Part shown: positions 1-12,661 of the stretch, in pieces | Numbering within the stretch: the first letter of the stretch is position 1 | Layout: each line of letters opens with the position of its first letter | NCBI GenBank assembly: GCA_001414345.1 | Contig: LLCB01000068.1 | Location: 62,001-126,000, forward strand | DNA length: 64,000 nt | Direction: 5' to 3' | From: Hymenoscyphus infarciens | Lineage: Eukaryota > Ascomycota > Leotiomycetes > Helotiales > Helotiaceae | Position numbers and translations under genes: made by a program | Notes under the pieces: generated by a model | What the model was told of the DNA's origin: nothing | The model's database searches: none | The model's input: only the letters and a program-made list of their open reading frames with translations

Positions 1-3000
1 TTTAAAGATAAACTTTATAAAAGAGGCTAATTATCTAAGTAGAATAATATCGATTTATAGGAGATAATTTAAGTATTTAGAGTATTAATATTATAGTACT
101 TTAAGGACATGTTATTAAGACTTAATTTACTAAGATTTTCTCTCTCTACTAACTTTTATACTAATAGTTAGTTTTTAAATAAGCTAATTTTAGTATATAA
201 AAAGGTTCTAGATTATACTATTATAATATTAACCTTATTCTAAGACTCTTCGATTTCTAATACTATTACTCTCCTACGAAGTTCGATCTAATCCTATATA
301 AAAGTCTATCTAGAGACAGTTATAAACAAAACTATAATAACTAAGAGGTACTTCTATAAGAGTAGATAATATAGTATGAATAAATTTAGTAATATAGATG
401 AATATAAGAAGAAGAGGACGTGTTATATATATAGAAAGGACGACTCTTTATCTTAGGATTATAGTTAAGAAGAGTAGGACTGTTACTTTACTAAATAGAC
501 TAATAAGAATTCTAGATACTTTAAAAGTAAGTAAGATAGGTATACTAGAAAGGTATATAATACTAATATAGTATATACTTAGAGTACCTAAGAAGAGGAG
601 ATATTAGAGACACTTTAAGCTATTACTCTATTAAAAGAAGATAGTTACTTATTAGATACTAGCTTAGATAATAAAGTTATCTATTATAATATTACTTCTA
701 TAAGATTTATTAACGATTTAAATACTAAATAACTTACTACGAATTTAATAAGTTTAGTATAAAAATACGTTATTAATAGATATATTCTATAAAACCTAAA
801 TAACTTAAATAACACTTCTAATGTTATATATAAATTTATAGAGGAGGTGTTTATAATAATAGTTAAAAGATATATAAAAGAGAACTTCTTTAATATAATA
901 ATTAATACTAGAGTAGCTTGAAAGTTAAGTATAGGATATAACTAATATCTCGTATATATTAGACTTATTAAAAGTGTCTTAATTGATAAAGGTATAAAGG
1001 GTTAATTTAATATCTAGTTTAGTAAGAGATATACTCTATTTTTAGGATTAATAATAGTTGATATACTAATTAGAAGAGCTGAATTCTATATAGTATAATC
1101 TAATACCTCTTTTATCTTTTATATTAATAATATAGATAACTTAAATATTACTTTAAATAATCTTTAAAACGTACTTATCTAAGAGAATAAGAAAAGGATA
1201 GAAGTTAAGAGGTTCTCTATTATATAACGATTTAGATACCCTTTTCTACTCTAGGATGAAGTTATATATAACTTTATATAAGAGTATTTAATATTTCTTA
1301 TAGATATTAATATTTAATAACTTTATAAGTGATTTAGCTACTTATTAGTACTAAGATTATAACGTATACTAGAAAGAGCTAGGTATTATATTAACTAAGG
1401 TATCCTTTAATATCTTACTAAATTTTGCGAATACTATTAAAAGTATAGAAGTTTGTCTAGCTAATTTAAGTTTACCTTTTATAATAACTTTAAATTTAAT
1501 TATAGTGTTTTAATTAATACTTTCTTCTTTAATAAGTAGACAGTCTTATATTATATAGATAAAGTAATAAGGTATTAAGTAGGTAACTTTTTACTAGATA
1601 TAAAAGTAACGACTATATAAGAGGTTTTCTAAAGATATTAGATTAATATATATCTTAGACCTCTTAATTATATTATTATAAATGCTAGGATAAACTTTGT
1701 TAGAAAAGACTTTATATACTTTGCTACTAGAATAGGTACTATAGTGAAAACTGTACTAGTTAAGGTATATAATTTAATTAGTATAGTAGAACGTTACTAT
1801 AGACTGATTTGATAGGTATATAATATTATATATAAATAAGAGCTATATCTCTTATAAAGTTTAGTACTTTAAATAGCCTTTAAAGTAATTAACGATATAG
1901 TAGGCCTAAATAGACTAGTCTCTACTCTATTAGTATATAGGGTATATACTTGAATAACTATAACCGACGTACTTTTATAACTAATTTCTATAAGATCTAA
2001 GATCTATAAAAAGGCTACTTAAAAGGTATAAAAGTAGATCGTATCCTATTAAGTTAAAGAAGCTCTTAATATACGAAATAGACTAATTAACTAAGTTAAG
2101 AACTTACTCTTAAATTTAGATGTTTTAGTATAGAGAGAGTATATAAAGTCTTAGATAAGACCTTTTATCCTTTAAGGAATCGAGAATAAGAACTATATTA
2201 TAGTATTACTAAGTAGTCTTATAAAGTTTTAATCTATAGTTATAAAGCTATACTTTATTAAAACTTCTAAAACTTCTAGAATAATACTAGCGACTAAGGA
2301 AGTTTCTAGTATAGCACTATCTAAAACGATACTATAACTCTATAAAAAAGGAGGAACTTTTAAGTAATAGAGTAGGTAAGATATTAAATAATATTTACCT
2401 TTCTCTTAATACTAACTTTAATAGTTATAAATCTGTTAAAACACTAATGTTCTAGAAACTATACTAGAACCTCTCTAAAAGCATAGACGTAGACGGCCTT
2501 AAAAGTATCTAAGGCCTCTAAGCGACATCGAAGTATTATTCTAGTAATTAGATACTTTTATTAACAATATTAACTATATTACTCTTAAGAATGTTAAAAC
2601 CTTTCTTACTAATTTAAGTAAACCTTATAATATTAAAGTTTTTATAGTTAATAATAGTATAATATATATTAAATTATAATAAAAGGAGATTAATAAATTA
2701 ACTAATTATAGTATTTTTAAGATTATTACCTAGAAGGAATTACCTCTTAATACTAGAATATTTAAATCACGCTTTATAGATAATATTAAATTCGAGAGTA
2801 TAGTACTTACTTTTACAAAGTTAAGATTAGTTATCTAAGTATATAATAATACTAGGAAATTGCTAGTACTTACCTAGGCGCCTACTATTTAGAGAGTAAG
2901 CTAGAGAATAATCCTTATACTTATTATAATACTTCTAGGCTTATAAGTATTTATTTAAGATATTATATAAGTATATATATAATTATTAACTAACTTAAAT

Positions 3001-3720
3001 TAGAAATTCTTTATACGCTCTTTTAAAGGTTATCTTTAATAAGCAGATATATTCTTTAAGGTAATTAGACTACTATATAGTATTCTAGAAGCTAGTAATT
3101 ACTAGTTTATAACGTACTATAAATACTATATTATAAGACTTATAATAGAATAGTTAACTTTCGACTTTTATCTTTTATATACTAAATTATACTAGTATAA
3201 CGAGTAAGCAAAGTTAGATACCTCTTTTAGTATAGTAGGCTTTTAAACTAATAATACCCTTATACTTATTAATAACGCTTTTACTAATAAAGAAGAGCTT
3301 ACTATTAACGAAGCTGGATTTATGTCTAAGAAGAGAGAAGAGCTTACTATTAACTATCTAATTAAATTTAATAGAGGGTTAATTACTAAGTATTATGACG
3401 GCTCTATATCTCTTACTTAGAATTATGTAAAACACTTAGATTTAGTATAAAAGGTCCTATTTAAGATATCTAATATAAAAGGGATATTATATATAGTAGA
3501 TACTAAAGATTAATATATTACGTAACGTACTAGAGGGGTATACTTAGCTATAGTATCTTAGCCTAAGACTGCTTTCAACTTATTATATACTATCTAAACT
3601 ATTAATTCTTAAGATAATAATATTTTACTTTTTAATAAGCGAATTTAATAGTAAATTAATAATCCTTTAAGAGGACTTAAATTTATTAAATTAGATAAAT
3701 CTTCTCTAAAGTTATATACT

Positions 3721-4218
3721 TTTATTAATAGATCATTTACTAATAATAAAGACTTATTATTATAAATCGGTTATATTATTACTTTTATAGATAAAGACAA
3801 TAATACTAATATCTTATATTAGTCTTCTACTAAATATAAGAGAGTTACTCATAGTGTTTTAGTATTAGAATTATATATAATAAGCTCTAGATTTAACACT
3901 ATAGCTTTAATAAAATCGACTTTTAAAAGTATCTTAGGATTTAAGATACTACTTATAGCATATACTAATTTAAAGTCTATTTATAAATATATAGCTAAAT
4001 TAGGTATAACTAAGGAGAAGCAACTAATAATTAACATTATATACTTATAAGAAGTATATAAATTAAAAGAGATTAATAAGATTAAATAGATTAATAGTAA
4101 GAGTAATCCTATAAATACTATAACTAAAAAGGGTTACTATAATACCTTATAAAAGTTAATCGATACTAATAAGCTAGACATCAACCTTATAGAGTAGGTA
4201 GAACGAAATAAGGGATAA
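3721..4218 (+). pseudogene. Degraded copia RNase H domain (end of gag-pol)
   Basis: Read in the frame starting at 3721, the sequence keeps the order of the copia-type RNase H end of gag-pol in spite of several in-frame stops: a segment resembling the 'GY..DKDNN..L.W.S.K..RVT.SVL..ELY' block, then 'Y.N.KSIY' in place of the usual TDSKSLY, then a C-terminal 'SNP.N..TKKG' block. The stops and the missing acidic residues are the kind of change RIP makes (C to T and G to A). The frame closes with TAA at 4216-4218, about 125 bp before the LTR. Family assignment rests on my recognition of this domain; the upstream RT and integrase were not read through. Confidence 0.8.
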
Positions 4219-4342
4219 TAAGAGACTAAAATAAAGCCTCCTCATTAGTCGAGGATAGGGAATAAAGGGCTTTAATTAGTTAGATTAGATATATGATTTT
4301 TAATAGTTTTAAGTAACTTCTATCATTTTAAAGAAGTACTAG

Positions 4343-4514
4343 TGTCAGTATATATATTTAAGAGGTAAATAGCAATTCGGATTAGTACACGTAGGTACAC
4401 GTGCACTCGCTTAGAGACTACTTAAGTAGGCATCGTAGCTAGCTTTACTTAGTATACACGAACGATAATATAACTCTTTTTACATCGCTTTTATAACCAT
4501 AAGTCATACCAACA
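4343..4514 (+). repeat. 3' LTR of copia copy A
   Basis: This 172-bp segment begins TGTCAG and ends CCAACA, a standard TG...CA LTR. It matches the two LTRs of copy B at 29011-29179 and 39852-40020, which begin TATC/TATT where RIP has changed the G of TG. It is the least mutated of the three. Confidence 0.9.
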
Positions 4515-6105
4515 ATTAGTATCTATAGTTATATACTATTCCTCTTTTTAGACTACTACTATAAGTTTACTAATAGGTATAATATAACTAGTATTATTAA
4601 TATAGTTATAAGTCTAGGCCTAATATCTTTTAAAAGTATTATATATTAGAGTAAGGCTAAATATATAGAGTTAATTAAACTAAGGATTCTTAAGTTTAGT
4701 ATCTAGTAAGATAAGTAAGAGCTTATAATCGATCTAGAGAAACTAAGAGTTATACTCTTAAATAGAGGTAAAGACGTTAAGCTATAAGAATAAGAGTTTA
4801 CTTATAAGTTAATTAAATTATACTAATTCTTTAAGACGAAATCTATTCTTAAGTTTTATAAGAAGTTATAGAATATTATTACTATTGTTCTTAATATAGT
4901 TCCTAGTTAAGAAGCTATACTTACTATATATTATATAAGATTTAACGTTTAAGAATTTAACCTATTCTTTATCCTCTTTTTTATATTCTTTCTTTTTAGC
5001 TATTATTAGCTTTAAAATAGTAGCTTATCTAGAACCTATAGCTTATACTATTAGAAGAGTATCTAGTTACTACTTCTTATAAGTAATAAGCTACTTATAG
5101 TAATAGTCTTTAATATAGAGGCTATTAATAACTCGTCTTTCTTATTTAGTTTAGTTAGCTTTGTTAAGCTCTTAAATATTATTCTAAGTTTAATTTTTAG
5201 TAGATATAATTAAAAAGAGCTAGATAGGCTAGAAGTAGAGGAGATAGGAGTAATAAGTAAAGGTTCTTTAGTATAGAGTCTAAAGATGTTTATAAAGCTT
5301 AGAAGAGGAAGAAGTTTATTTTCTAATAAAGATAATTTAGTAGTATTAAAGCTAGTATTAGTTTTAGATTCGGTTTTGGATTTAGATTCTAGATTAGAAG
5401 GTATATAGTTAGAGTCTTTAAGTAGGTTATCTTTATAAAAGTATTTAAGATAAGTTTAAAGAAGAGTTTAAATATAGTAGAGAAAAAGATTAAGTTTAAA
5501 GTATAATATAAGTAAGTACTATCTTATCTTCTTTATTATTTAATAAGCTAAGAAGCGCCTTCTTAAGACTACTCTTAGCCTTTCTTAACTTATCTTAAAT
5601 TAGCTCTTAGTAATCTCTTAAAACCTTATTTCTTTTAATATATTTATTTTAAAATTTTTGCTTATATTAGTATAATTTTATAAGCTATCTAAGTAGTATA
5701 TTAAGAGGTTAGTGTTTTTAACTTCTTTAAGGTTACTAAGTTTTTTACTACTAAGGAGCTATATAGGCTAGGTTAGAGGTCGACCTAGTATTTTAGTATT
5801 TAAGTGTTTTAGTACTTTTATTATAATATATATTAAGATAAATTAGAGGTAGTAATACTAGGTATAATAGATATAAGAGATCCTGTTTTTAAATTATAAT
5901 AACTTATATATCTATTAATAGAATATGCTTATACTAGGTTAAGGAATTATTTAAGAACTTAGTAGTAATTTAATTAATAAGTCTAAGGTAGAATTCTAGG
6001 CTTATAATCTATTAAAAGGATAGTATAAGGTTTGATATAATTATATTACTTAAGTAATTTTAGAGGGGAATTGCTCTTTACTTATATATAAGAGGGTTTA
6101 AGAAG
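4515..6105. other. AT-rich RIP-mutated block, unidentified
   Basis: The region right of the copia LTR is AT-rich and stop-filled, with long purine-rich runs such as GGTAGATAGG-like stretches around 5200-5420. It does not resemble the internal 5' region of copy B, so it is probably a different mutated repeat. Ordinary composition resumes near 6106. No gene is visible. Confidence 0.6.
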
Positions 6106-6989
6106 ACCTATATTACGTGACAGGTACGGATGTTTAATAACAACTTTTGACCCTTTCGGTACCGTGAACAGTGGGTATATCGATATGCGCGGTGGAATAC
6201 AATATGACTCGGTCCAGAGATCTGGGCGTTCTGCTCTATACACCCTCCAAAAACCTGTACAATATCAAGATTGCCTATGGAAAAGGGATGCATAGTATTA
6301 TTCAGACGATGTTAGTAAAGTTTTGGAGTCAGGGTTTGAGATGATGTTACTTTATCTAAGCGAGTCCTCGGCCTACTTCATGAATCAGAAAGCGTTATAG
6401 CTATAGCTATTGAACCAGTCCAAGGGCAACACAACACATATAAGAGGAATGGGCTGGCGTTCAATTGGCCTCTTGAATTGCTCAGAGTCTGCTACGGGCC
6501 GGCAAGCGAGCAAATTTGCGTTTGATCTAATCAACGACTAGCTCGCAATTTTGTCTCTTACACTCGCTCCTTACTCCAATGTCACGAGCACGCCGATGCA
6601 GCTAAATTCCAGCAATTGAATCTAACTTCGGAACCGAGCAAAAACAAGTGCTTGAAATTTTACTCTTGTCTGTCAGAGAGCGACAAACGTTACGCCCGCA
6701 GTCACAATACGCTTAAATTTAAGGAACTGACCGGGTCCGCTGAGATAGTGCATCAGTGCTTGACATTGTGTGTATCAATGGAAACTTCACATAGTCGAAA
6801 ATATTAGAGTTCCTGTTCAAACATATCATTTGAAAAAACATCGTTAAAACCTCCATGCGTAAACCCACATCCCATCGTCTACCTCGAACAGTTAACAAAT
6901 ACCAGGCTATCCCTTGCTCTAGCTCCTGTCATTTACAGTCCTCAGGCCCTGTCATTCTTCTCATTCCCTTTCGTCTCCCGACTTCCATC
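6106..6989. other. Unique sequence without a recognisable gene
   Basis: Composition changes sharply to non-RIP DNA at about 6106. Only short open frames occur and none resembles a protein or pairs with plausible splice sites. It forms the edge between the repeat block and the first gene, which ends at 6990. Confidence 0.5.
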
Positions 6990-7448
6990 TCAAGTGAGCG
7001 CCAAAAAGCAGTTCTTGAACCACTTCATAACCTGATAAAGTTCCTCACTAGTCAACCAGTTCAACACCCTCTCCTGCGTCTCGGTTTCTAAATACCTATT
7101 TCTCAAACCCTTGACATGTTCGAAGCGCTCCAACTACATTTCCTTAGCATTTTGCCAAAAGTTTCGACCTCTTAACACCTCTAAACAAACAAAAGAAACG
7201 ACGGGGGAAAAGCTCACGTCCTCGTTAATGAGCTTCTTATCCATAATAGCAATCAACACGTTTGCCTCAAGTGCAACCCAATAAGTACGTGAAGCATCGA
7301 AAACCTCTTGGATACCACGAATGCAGTCTGAGGGCCTGACCGCCGCGCCGTCCCAACGTTGAAGCCAGTTTGCTTGAGAGAATGTTGATGTTGGGGGCGG
7401 AGAGGGGACGGGGATGAGGGTTTTGGGGCTGCTGGGGTCTTGTTGCAT
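6990..7448 (-). CDS. Small hypothetical protein, probably two exons
   Basis: The first open frame (start 7448, a TSTFSQ/NWLQRWDG-type sequence after a proline-rich N-terminus) meets TAG at 7134-7136. The same frame then continues open for 47 codons to TGA at 6990-6992, and that part also looks like a real helical protein (ERVLNWLTSEELYQVMKWF). A 45-nt intron at 7134-7178 (donor GTGTTA, acceptor TGTAG) would remove the stop and keep frame, giving about 137 aa. The donor and branch site are weak, so an in-frame nonsense mutation is the alternative. No signal peptide or membrane segment is seen. I do not recognise the family. Confidence 0.5.
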
Positions 7449-8468
7449 TGTTGGGGAATGTTTGGGTTGGTTGGTAGATTGTTGATTTGTTAGTGGTGGA
7501 GATGGTGGCTGGTATATTTATGGAGATGGCGGTTGAAAAAGAGGGAAAGTGGAGATGGGATGACAAGAGAGAAAGCTGGACTTTTATATGTTCTTGGGTT
7601 GGGGTGGGCGACTCATTCGGGGCTCAGATTGTGAATGTAGATACCTAAAGGTAGGTGATTCATGATGCTGAGAGCTCGTTGATATCAAATCAAAGATATC
7701 AATGTGATTTATGTTGCATCTGACTTCCATTCATTAGAAATCGCCACACAGAATCTAGAAGACCTGATAAGTAGATGGTTAGGTTTCACATAGGAGGGTT
7801 CGAGCTCCACGCCTCTAATTCAATATGACCTCATAATATCTATCCACAATTCAAAAGCTTTTAGTGCTTTAGCAACAAAAACACCTCTCTTCTTCACTTC
7901 GTTATAGTTTCTATTGTCCGCATTACGAAGCATTCCATGTCAATTGTTTACTAAAAAGCTATACCTGAGTTCACCCCCTGATCTCCTGACAGTAATAGTT
8001 GAGGTCGTGATTTGATTTATTGAGAAATTAACAAGTTCAAAAAGAGAACTAGGATTCGACTGGAATTTAGGAACACGAGGTCACAATGAGTACACTTTCG
8101 AACTCGAGGCATCTCAGGTAACTTTTATGTTGATGTCATGTTTATTTCCTTATGTAGAATCTGGAGTCTTAACTCCGAAGAAGGAAAAATCCACGACTGC
8201 TGTTTACTCAAATACAAAATGTGTTGGCAATAAAGTCGTTTATCCTAGTGGAAGTGGTAAAGGAGAACGAATGTTCATCCGCCACTCTCAACGAGCAACC
8301 AAGAAAGTAGTGAACCACAATCCCAGTGCCCCTTCAGGATTTGGCTTCATGCTTCTTGCCGATTAACTATTGTTTTTGAAATAATCTTACATCCTCCACT
8401 CATCCCTGACTTGTTCCCCAAAGGAGAATTCATCAGCCCCAATTTTCTCAGTGCTTTTATCGTGAAAG
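7449..8468. other. Intergenic, no supported gene
   Basis: This is the shared flank between two minus-strand genes. A 79-codon open frame at 8127-8366 on the plus strand has no family resemblance or splice support and is probably chance. Confidence 0.45.
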
Positions 8469-10805
8469 CTAATCGAGCTCCACAATTGATCCACTATCAT
8501 ACTCTGATCCACCCAAAGAATCGACATCATCCGAGTTCTCCCGCTGCAATAAATTAGCATACGTTTTTCTCGTTGATCCAGAAACAGGGAGCAGTGAGTA
8601 AGGATGAAACTTGCTCCCGACCACTAATAATAGGAGCTGAAAGGGGGAAGAAAAGGAAAAGTTGCTTACGGGAGGTCTGTGACCCGTTTTTGCAACGTTG
8701 TCTTGACTGGTAGACTGAGAGACCTCGTTGTCTGTCGTTACAATTTTGGTATGGCTGTTGGTGCTAACAGGCTTCTCGTTTGCTGCCTCCATATATTTCT
8801 TGTCTTCTTCCTGATTACGTCTATACGCTTCTTCAAGAGTTCTCTGCTGTATCTTTATTGCCTCCATTCTTTCGCTTGTGCGTTGATGTGGTGGGAATGC
8901 TTGCGGTTGTGCAAATGCGGGCAGAGAAACGAAGGGAGGTTCAGAAGGGAAACTAGATGTTTGCGGGTTCGCTGATGGCATTGCTCTCATAATAGGCTGG
9001 TATGGCATATTCGCAGCTTGTTCGGCTTGACGGAATTGATTGGGGTGTTGGCCGGCCATTCCTGGCGATTGAAAGTTGGCTTGATTTTGGATATGGGATC
9101 TTGTCGCTTCGTTACCGAGGGGGTCTTCCCAGCTGCTCTGTCTTCGGGGTGAGGGTGTCGGTGCTGGTGCAAGAGCGGGGAGGCCTTGTGGTGGCTCAGA
9201 GGATTGTGGTGTAGCTTTAGTTCGCTTACGCAATTTTCTTGCATCTGCGAGTGTCAATAGAATTCGAGGTTTATTTTGAGATGTGGCTGACATACCTTCT
9301 TCTTTTTGCCAATCAGTATGAGCGTAAAGGCTTCCACGATTGTCCCCAAACCTATAGGGTACGATAATAACGTCTTTAGGTAGGTCAGGTCGTGGAACAT
9401 TGGAGTAGAATATCTTTCTGGGTCGGGCTGCTGGAAGCTGCATGTTTGGAACTACAGAAGACACTGGGGTCGGGATTGGCCCTTGAGCTTGGTGTGTAGT
9501 AGCTTGGATCCTTGGTCTGTTGACTTGACCTCCTGATGGTTGTGGGTAAGGGTATTGTGTTTGACGGAGACTTCCAGTTAAGGATTGGGTTCTAGATGGT
9601 GTGTAAGCTGCTGGAAGCTGCATGTTTGGAACTACAGAAGACACTGGGGTCGGAATTGGCCCTTGAGTTTGGTGTGCAGTAGCTTGGATCCTTGGTCTGC
9701 TGACTTGACCTCCTGATGGTGCTTGACGGAGACTTCCAGTTGAGGATTGGGTTCTGGATGGTGTGTAAGCTGCTGGAAGCTGCATGTTTGGAACTACAGA
9801 AGACACTGGGGTCGGGATTAGCCCTTGAGTTTGGTGTATAGTAGCTTGGATCCTTGGTCTGTTGACTTGACCTCCTGATGGTTGTGGGTAAGGGTATGGT
9901 GCTTGACGGAGACTTCCAGTTGAGGATTGGGTTCTAGATGGTGTGTAAGCTGAGGAAGAGGGAGGTCCGGGAGCAGGTGGGATCTGCAAGTTGCGGTCCA
10001 CTGCTGGATCAGCTGCTTGAGTTGTTTCTCGGCTCAGGATTCCAGACGATTGATTTCCGGCTGTTGTTTGGGATTGTTGTCGCTGGGTTGTACTTGGCTT
10101 CAGGTCCGATTTTGGGATAGCTGAATCCCGCTCCATCTCTGCCACCATCCCGTTGTATGTCAGTTTACCGTGCTTTGCAAGATATCTTCTTCTAAGCAGC
10201 ACAATATCTGGATGCGGTGCAGCTAAAACGTGGAGTTGCGCCTCTCTAGGTAGCTGTGGGGCCTCGGTTTCGGGGGTCACGACTGTTGATCAAACATATA
10301 TCAGTTCTCTGAAGGATTCCTTGAGGAAAGGGCAGTCTCGAGTAAGCTCACCTTTTCCTTCGCTGTCGAAGGTCGCGTCGCGGTTCAAGTGTTTTATCCA
10401 CCACACACACTCAATTTCATAGAAGCACTCCAAGAGGTGATCCTCCGGTCTAATTCCCTCCAAGAGCTTTGCAGGGTGCAATGATAGCCTGCGAACCTCA
10501 GAAAGAACCTCTGGCAGTCTCGGATGGATCTTATGTGGGAACGAAAGAAGTAGAGTTAGCTCCAGGGGCTCAATACCGCATTTGCGACATCGAAGTTTGT
10601 CGAGGAATCGTGTAAGAGCCTTGTTGACGCATATGGTCCATTCTTTGATGAGGATCCTCTGGATATAGACAGTCTCTTTAGGGTGGTCGTCGTCCTCCTG
10701 CAATTTGATGAGGCGGGCGCAAAGATCAGAGATGGTGGCAGAACCAACGTCAAAGGATGGCTCCATTCGGCCCCTCTTCGGCGGTACGTTGACTGCAGAC
10801 ATCAT
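8469..10805 (-). CDS. Low-complexity protein with three near-identical ~60-aa repeats, three exons
   Basis: Splicing introns 10283-10351 (GTGAGC...CAACAG) and 8544-8669 (GTAAGC...GCTAAT...TTGCAG) joins three open segments into 713 aa. The N-terminal ~150 residues are ordered and include a Cys pair (CRKCG) and many charged residues. The rest is rich in Pro, Gln and Ser. Residues about 263-436 are three tandem copies of a unit starting AYTPSRTQS and ending PNMQLPA. A charged Glu/Lys/Arg/Gln helix (around EEAYRRNQEEDKKY) lies near residue 650, and the C-terminus is acidic. I chose the ATG at 10805; an upstream in-frame ATG at 10913 is possible. I do not recognise the family; disordered regions of this kind occur in scaffold or nuclear proteins, but that is inference. 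Confidence 0.75.
9427..9948 (-). repeat. Intragenic tandem repeat, three copies of 180/162/180 bp
   Basis: Copies start at 9427, 9607 and 9769, each opening on the plus strand with GCTGCTGGAAGCTGCATG. The middle copy lacks 18 bp (six codons around YPYPQP), so frame is kept. High identity among copies points to recent expansion or ongoing unequal exchange; copy number may vary between strains. Confidence 0.95.
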
Positions 10806-11953
10806 CGCGGTGGTTCGGGTTTGTGAGCAGCGGGCTGAGAAGGTAAAGTGGTGGTAGAGCGGCCAATCGGAGTGGATTAACGCGAGCAAAGAGGGAATTT
10901 CTGGGTGGGTCAATAAAATTTATACGCCAAAACTGCGCTATGAACTAAGCGAGAAATTTAAATTGCATTGTCGTGACCAGGATTAGCGACTCACCAATGG
11001 GCCAATGTCTTTGAATGGACAATCAAAGTTGAGTGAATTTAAGATTGTTTCTTCTGTCTTTGTAGATTGTGTTCTCTTGCTGGATTCTGACTTGAATTTA
11101 GCCGAGTACAAACTCTCTATCACGTTAGAATTTAAATCTACCTTGCACCAGAAACAGAAGGGGAAGACCAAGGCCAGTTTGCGAGACCAGAGGGTGGACA
11201 TCAAGGAGCGACTCGAGTACCTAATGATCAAATAAGCTCGATATATTCGCCTCAATGAATGGAAACGAGTCTCTCACCTTTATTAGAATGCCATTTTCTA
11301 GACGGGCACCTAATTGCATGAGCCAAGAAATAAAATGATTCGATTGGTTCATTCTTTTATGGAAATTATCATTGTCTTGGGGTGTCCGTCAACAGACAGT
11401 CAAATTCACTTGTCAACATTCGCAAGGCAGTGCAGCTTTAGGATATCAGCGGGTCAATATACTCGGGGCTCGAGCCAATGATATAATTAGCGCAGTAACA
11501 AACCTGATAAGCTATAACACGGGTTTAAAACTGCAATTTTGACCCCTCCTCTTGGTGACTGAAGAGGAAAGATTAGCCAAAAACTTCCACGCAACAACGA
11601 GCACCACGCAGAAATGGAGCAAGGAATTTCTCACCTTGATCTTGAACTCTGTATCAAGTACTACTTGCATCACACTTGGCGAGTCGATTCCACCATGTAG
11701 TCTGCTTCACTAATCGCCAATATACCAAACATTCGTCCCTCATGGCGGACCATCAAAAGCCCCAGGCAAAGTTTCAAGTACCGTATTCACTCATACCTCT
11801 CATTCCTCTCCTCTGGGCAATGTAGTCCCTCAACATTCGTTTCGAGTTGGATTATAGGTTCCCTTCTACGTCATACTGGGGAATCGGATATCCATATAGT
11901 TTCTGCATCACTATTTCAGGGGATATCTTACTTTAAAATTGCACCGAACCCAA
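10806..11953. other. Intergenic, no supported gene
   Basis: It contains the promoter side of the low-complexity gene and the 3' flank of POP7. Overlapping open frames of 76 (plus) and 90 (minus) codons near 10983-11255 have no recognisable family, and I do not support either. Confidence 0.45.
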
Positions 11954-12661
11954 TCAAACACCCTTCAATCTAACCCTCACCTCCAAACAGCTCGTCCTCC
12001 TAACCCTACTATCACTCTCCGCCCCAAAAACCTCTTCCTCGCCCTTAACAACAACATCATCAATAGTACCCACACTCTTCGTCCGTATCCTGACTACAAA
12101 CTCCTCACCATTCCCTTGATTCTGTAACCAAGCAGCCACACTGAGAAGTTTCGGAATGGCCCTCCCGGTAGCTTGTAATATTACTTCCTCGCCCTGACCC
12201 CTTCTTTTAACATTCTCTTCTATTTTTTTCAAGAATTCTCCGTCGTTTTCGTTCATTAATCCGCGCAGTTCCTCGGTTTTATCTTTCGCGTGTCCTCGAT
12301 CGTTCCCTCGGCGGTTATTGTGGGCTTTTTGTTGGGAGGAATTGGAGAAGCGGTTTTCGATTCCAGCGAGGTAGTGGCGGACGCGTTTGGTGGTTGCGAT
12401 GAAGTGGGAGTCTGCTTTGACATAGATTATTTTTGGGGCAGTAGAGGATGTTGAGTATGGCGAGGAGACCGGAGGGTGGAGGAGGGGTCTTTTGACTATT
12501 CTATGGCCTACAGAGAGGTTAGAATGAAACAATTGAGGGGATGAGGGGTGCGAACTATCTGGGACGCGGGGAAGCTTTTTGTGATTCGGTTTTTGTTGCT
12601 CCGCAAGTTCTGACGGGGATTGCGGAGAGTTTTCCGTGACTGACACTGTTGGCGATGCCAT
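11954..12661 (-). CDS. POP7: RNase P / RNase MRP subunit Pop7 (Rpp20-like, Alba fold)
   Basis: Pop7 is an RNA-binding subunit of nuclear RNase P and RNase MRP, acting in tRNA 5' maturation and rRNA processing. The protein has a disordered N-terminus, the fungal Pop7 lead-in KRPLLHPP, then an Alba-like core: PKIIYVKADSHFIATTKRVR, a variable basic loop, EEVILQATGRAIPKLLSVA and FVVRIRTKSVGTIDDV, ending in RRTSCLEVRVRL. A 48-nt in-frame intron at 12508-12555 (branch TTCTAACC, acceptor TGTAG) is likely, because splicing gives the family-like run DSHRIVKRPLLHPP. The predicted product is 219 aa. I chose the ATG at 12661 (MASP); one four codons upstream (12673) is possible. It is divergently arranged with the RAV2-like gene. 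Confidence 0.87.
   Translation of the reverse strand: MASPTVSVTENSPQSPSELAEQQKPNHKKLPRVPDSSHPSSPQLFHSNLSVGHRIVKRPLLHPPVSSPYSTSSTAPKIIYVKADSHFIATTKRVRHYLAGIENRFSNSSQQKAHNNRRGNDRGHAKDKTEELRGLMNENDGEFLKKIEENVKRRGQGEEVILQATGRAIPKLLSVAAWLQNQGNGEEFVVRIRTKSVGTIDDVVVKGEEEVFGAESDSRVRRTSCLEVRVRLKGV

Larger units (their letters stand above)
1..4514 (+). mobile_element. RIP-mutated Ty1/copia retrotransposon, copy A (5' end outside window)
   Basis: The block is AT-rich, dense in TpA and full of stops, and matches copy B (from 30683, without its nested insertions) nearly base for base. Position 1 corresponds to about 30683 in copy B, so the 5' LTR and first part lie outside the window. It ends in an LTR at 4343-4514. 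A degraded RNase H region near the 3' end (3721-4218) places it in Ty1/copia, plus orientation. Copy A keeps more G and C than copy B and is therefore less mutated. No functional product is expected. Confidence 0.9.

Noticed and set aside
7790..7815. GGTTCGA motif resembling a tRNA T-loop
   Set aside because: The flanks do not pair into a T-stem and no acceptor or anticodon arm is visible. No convincing tRNA was found elsewhere by eye.
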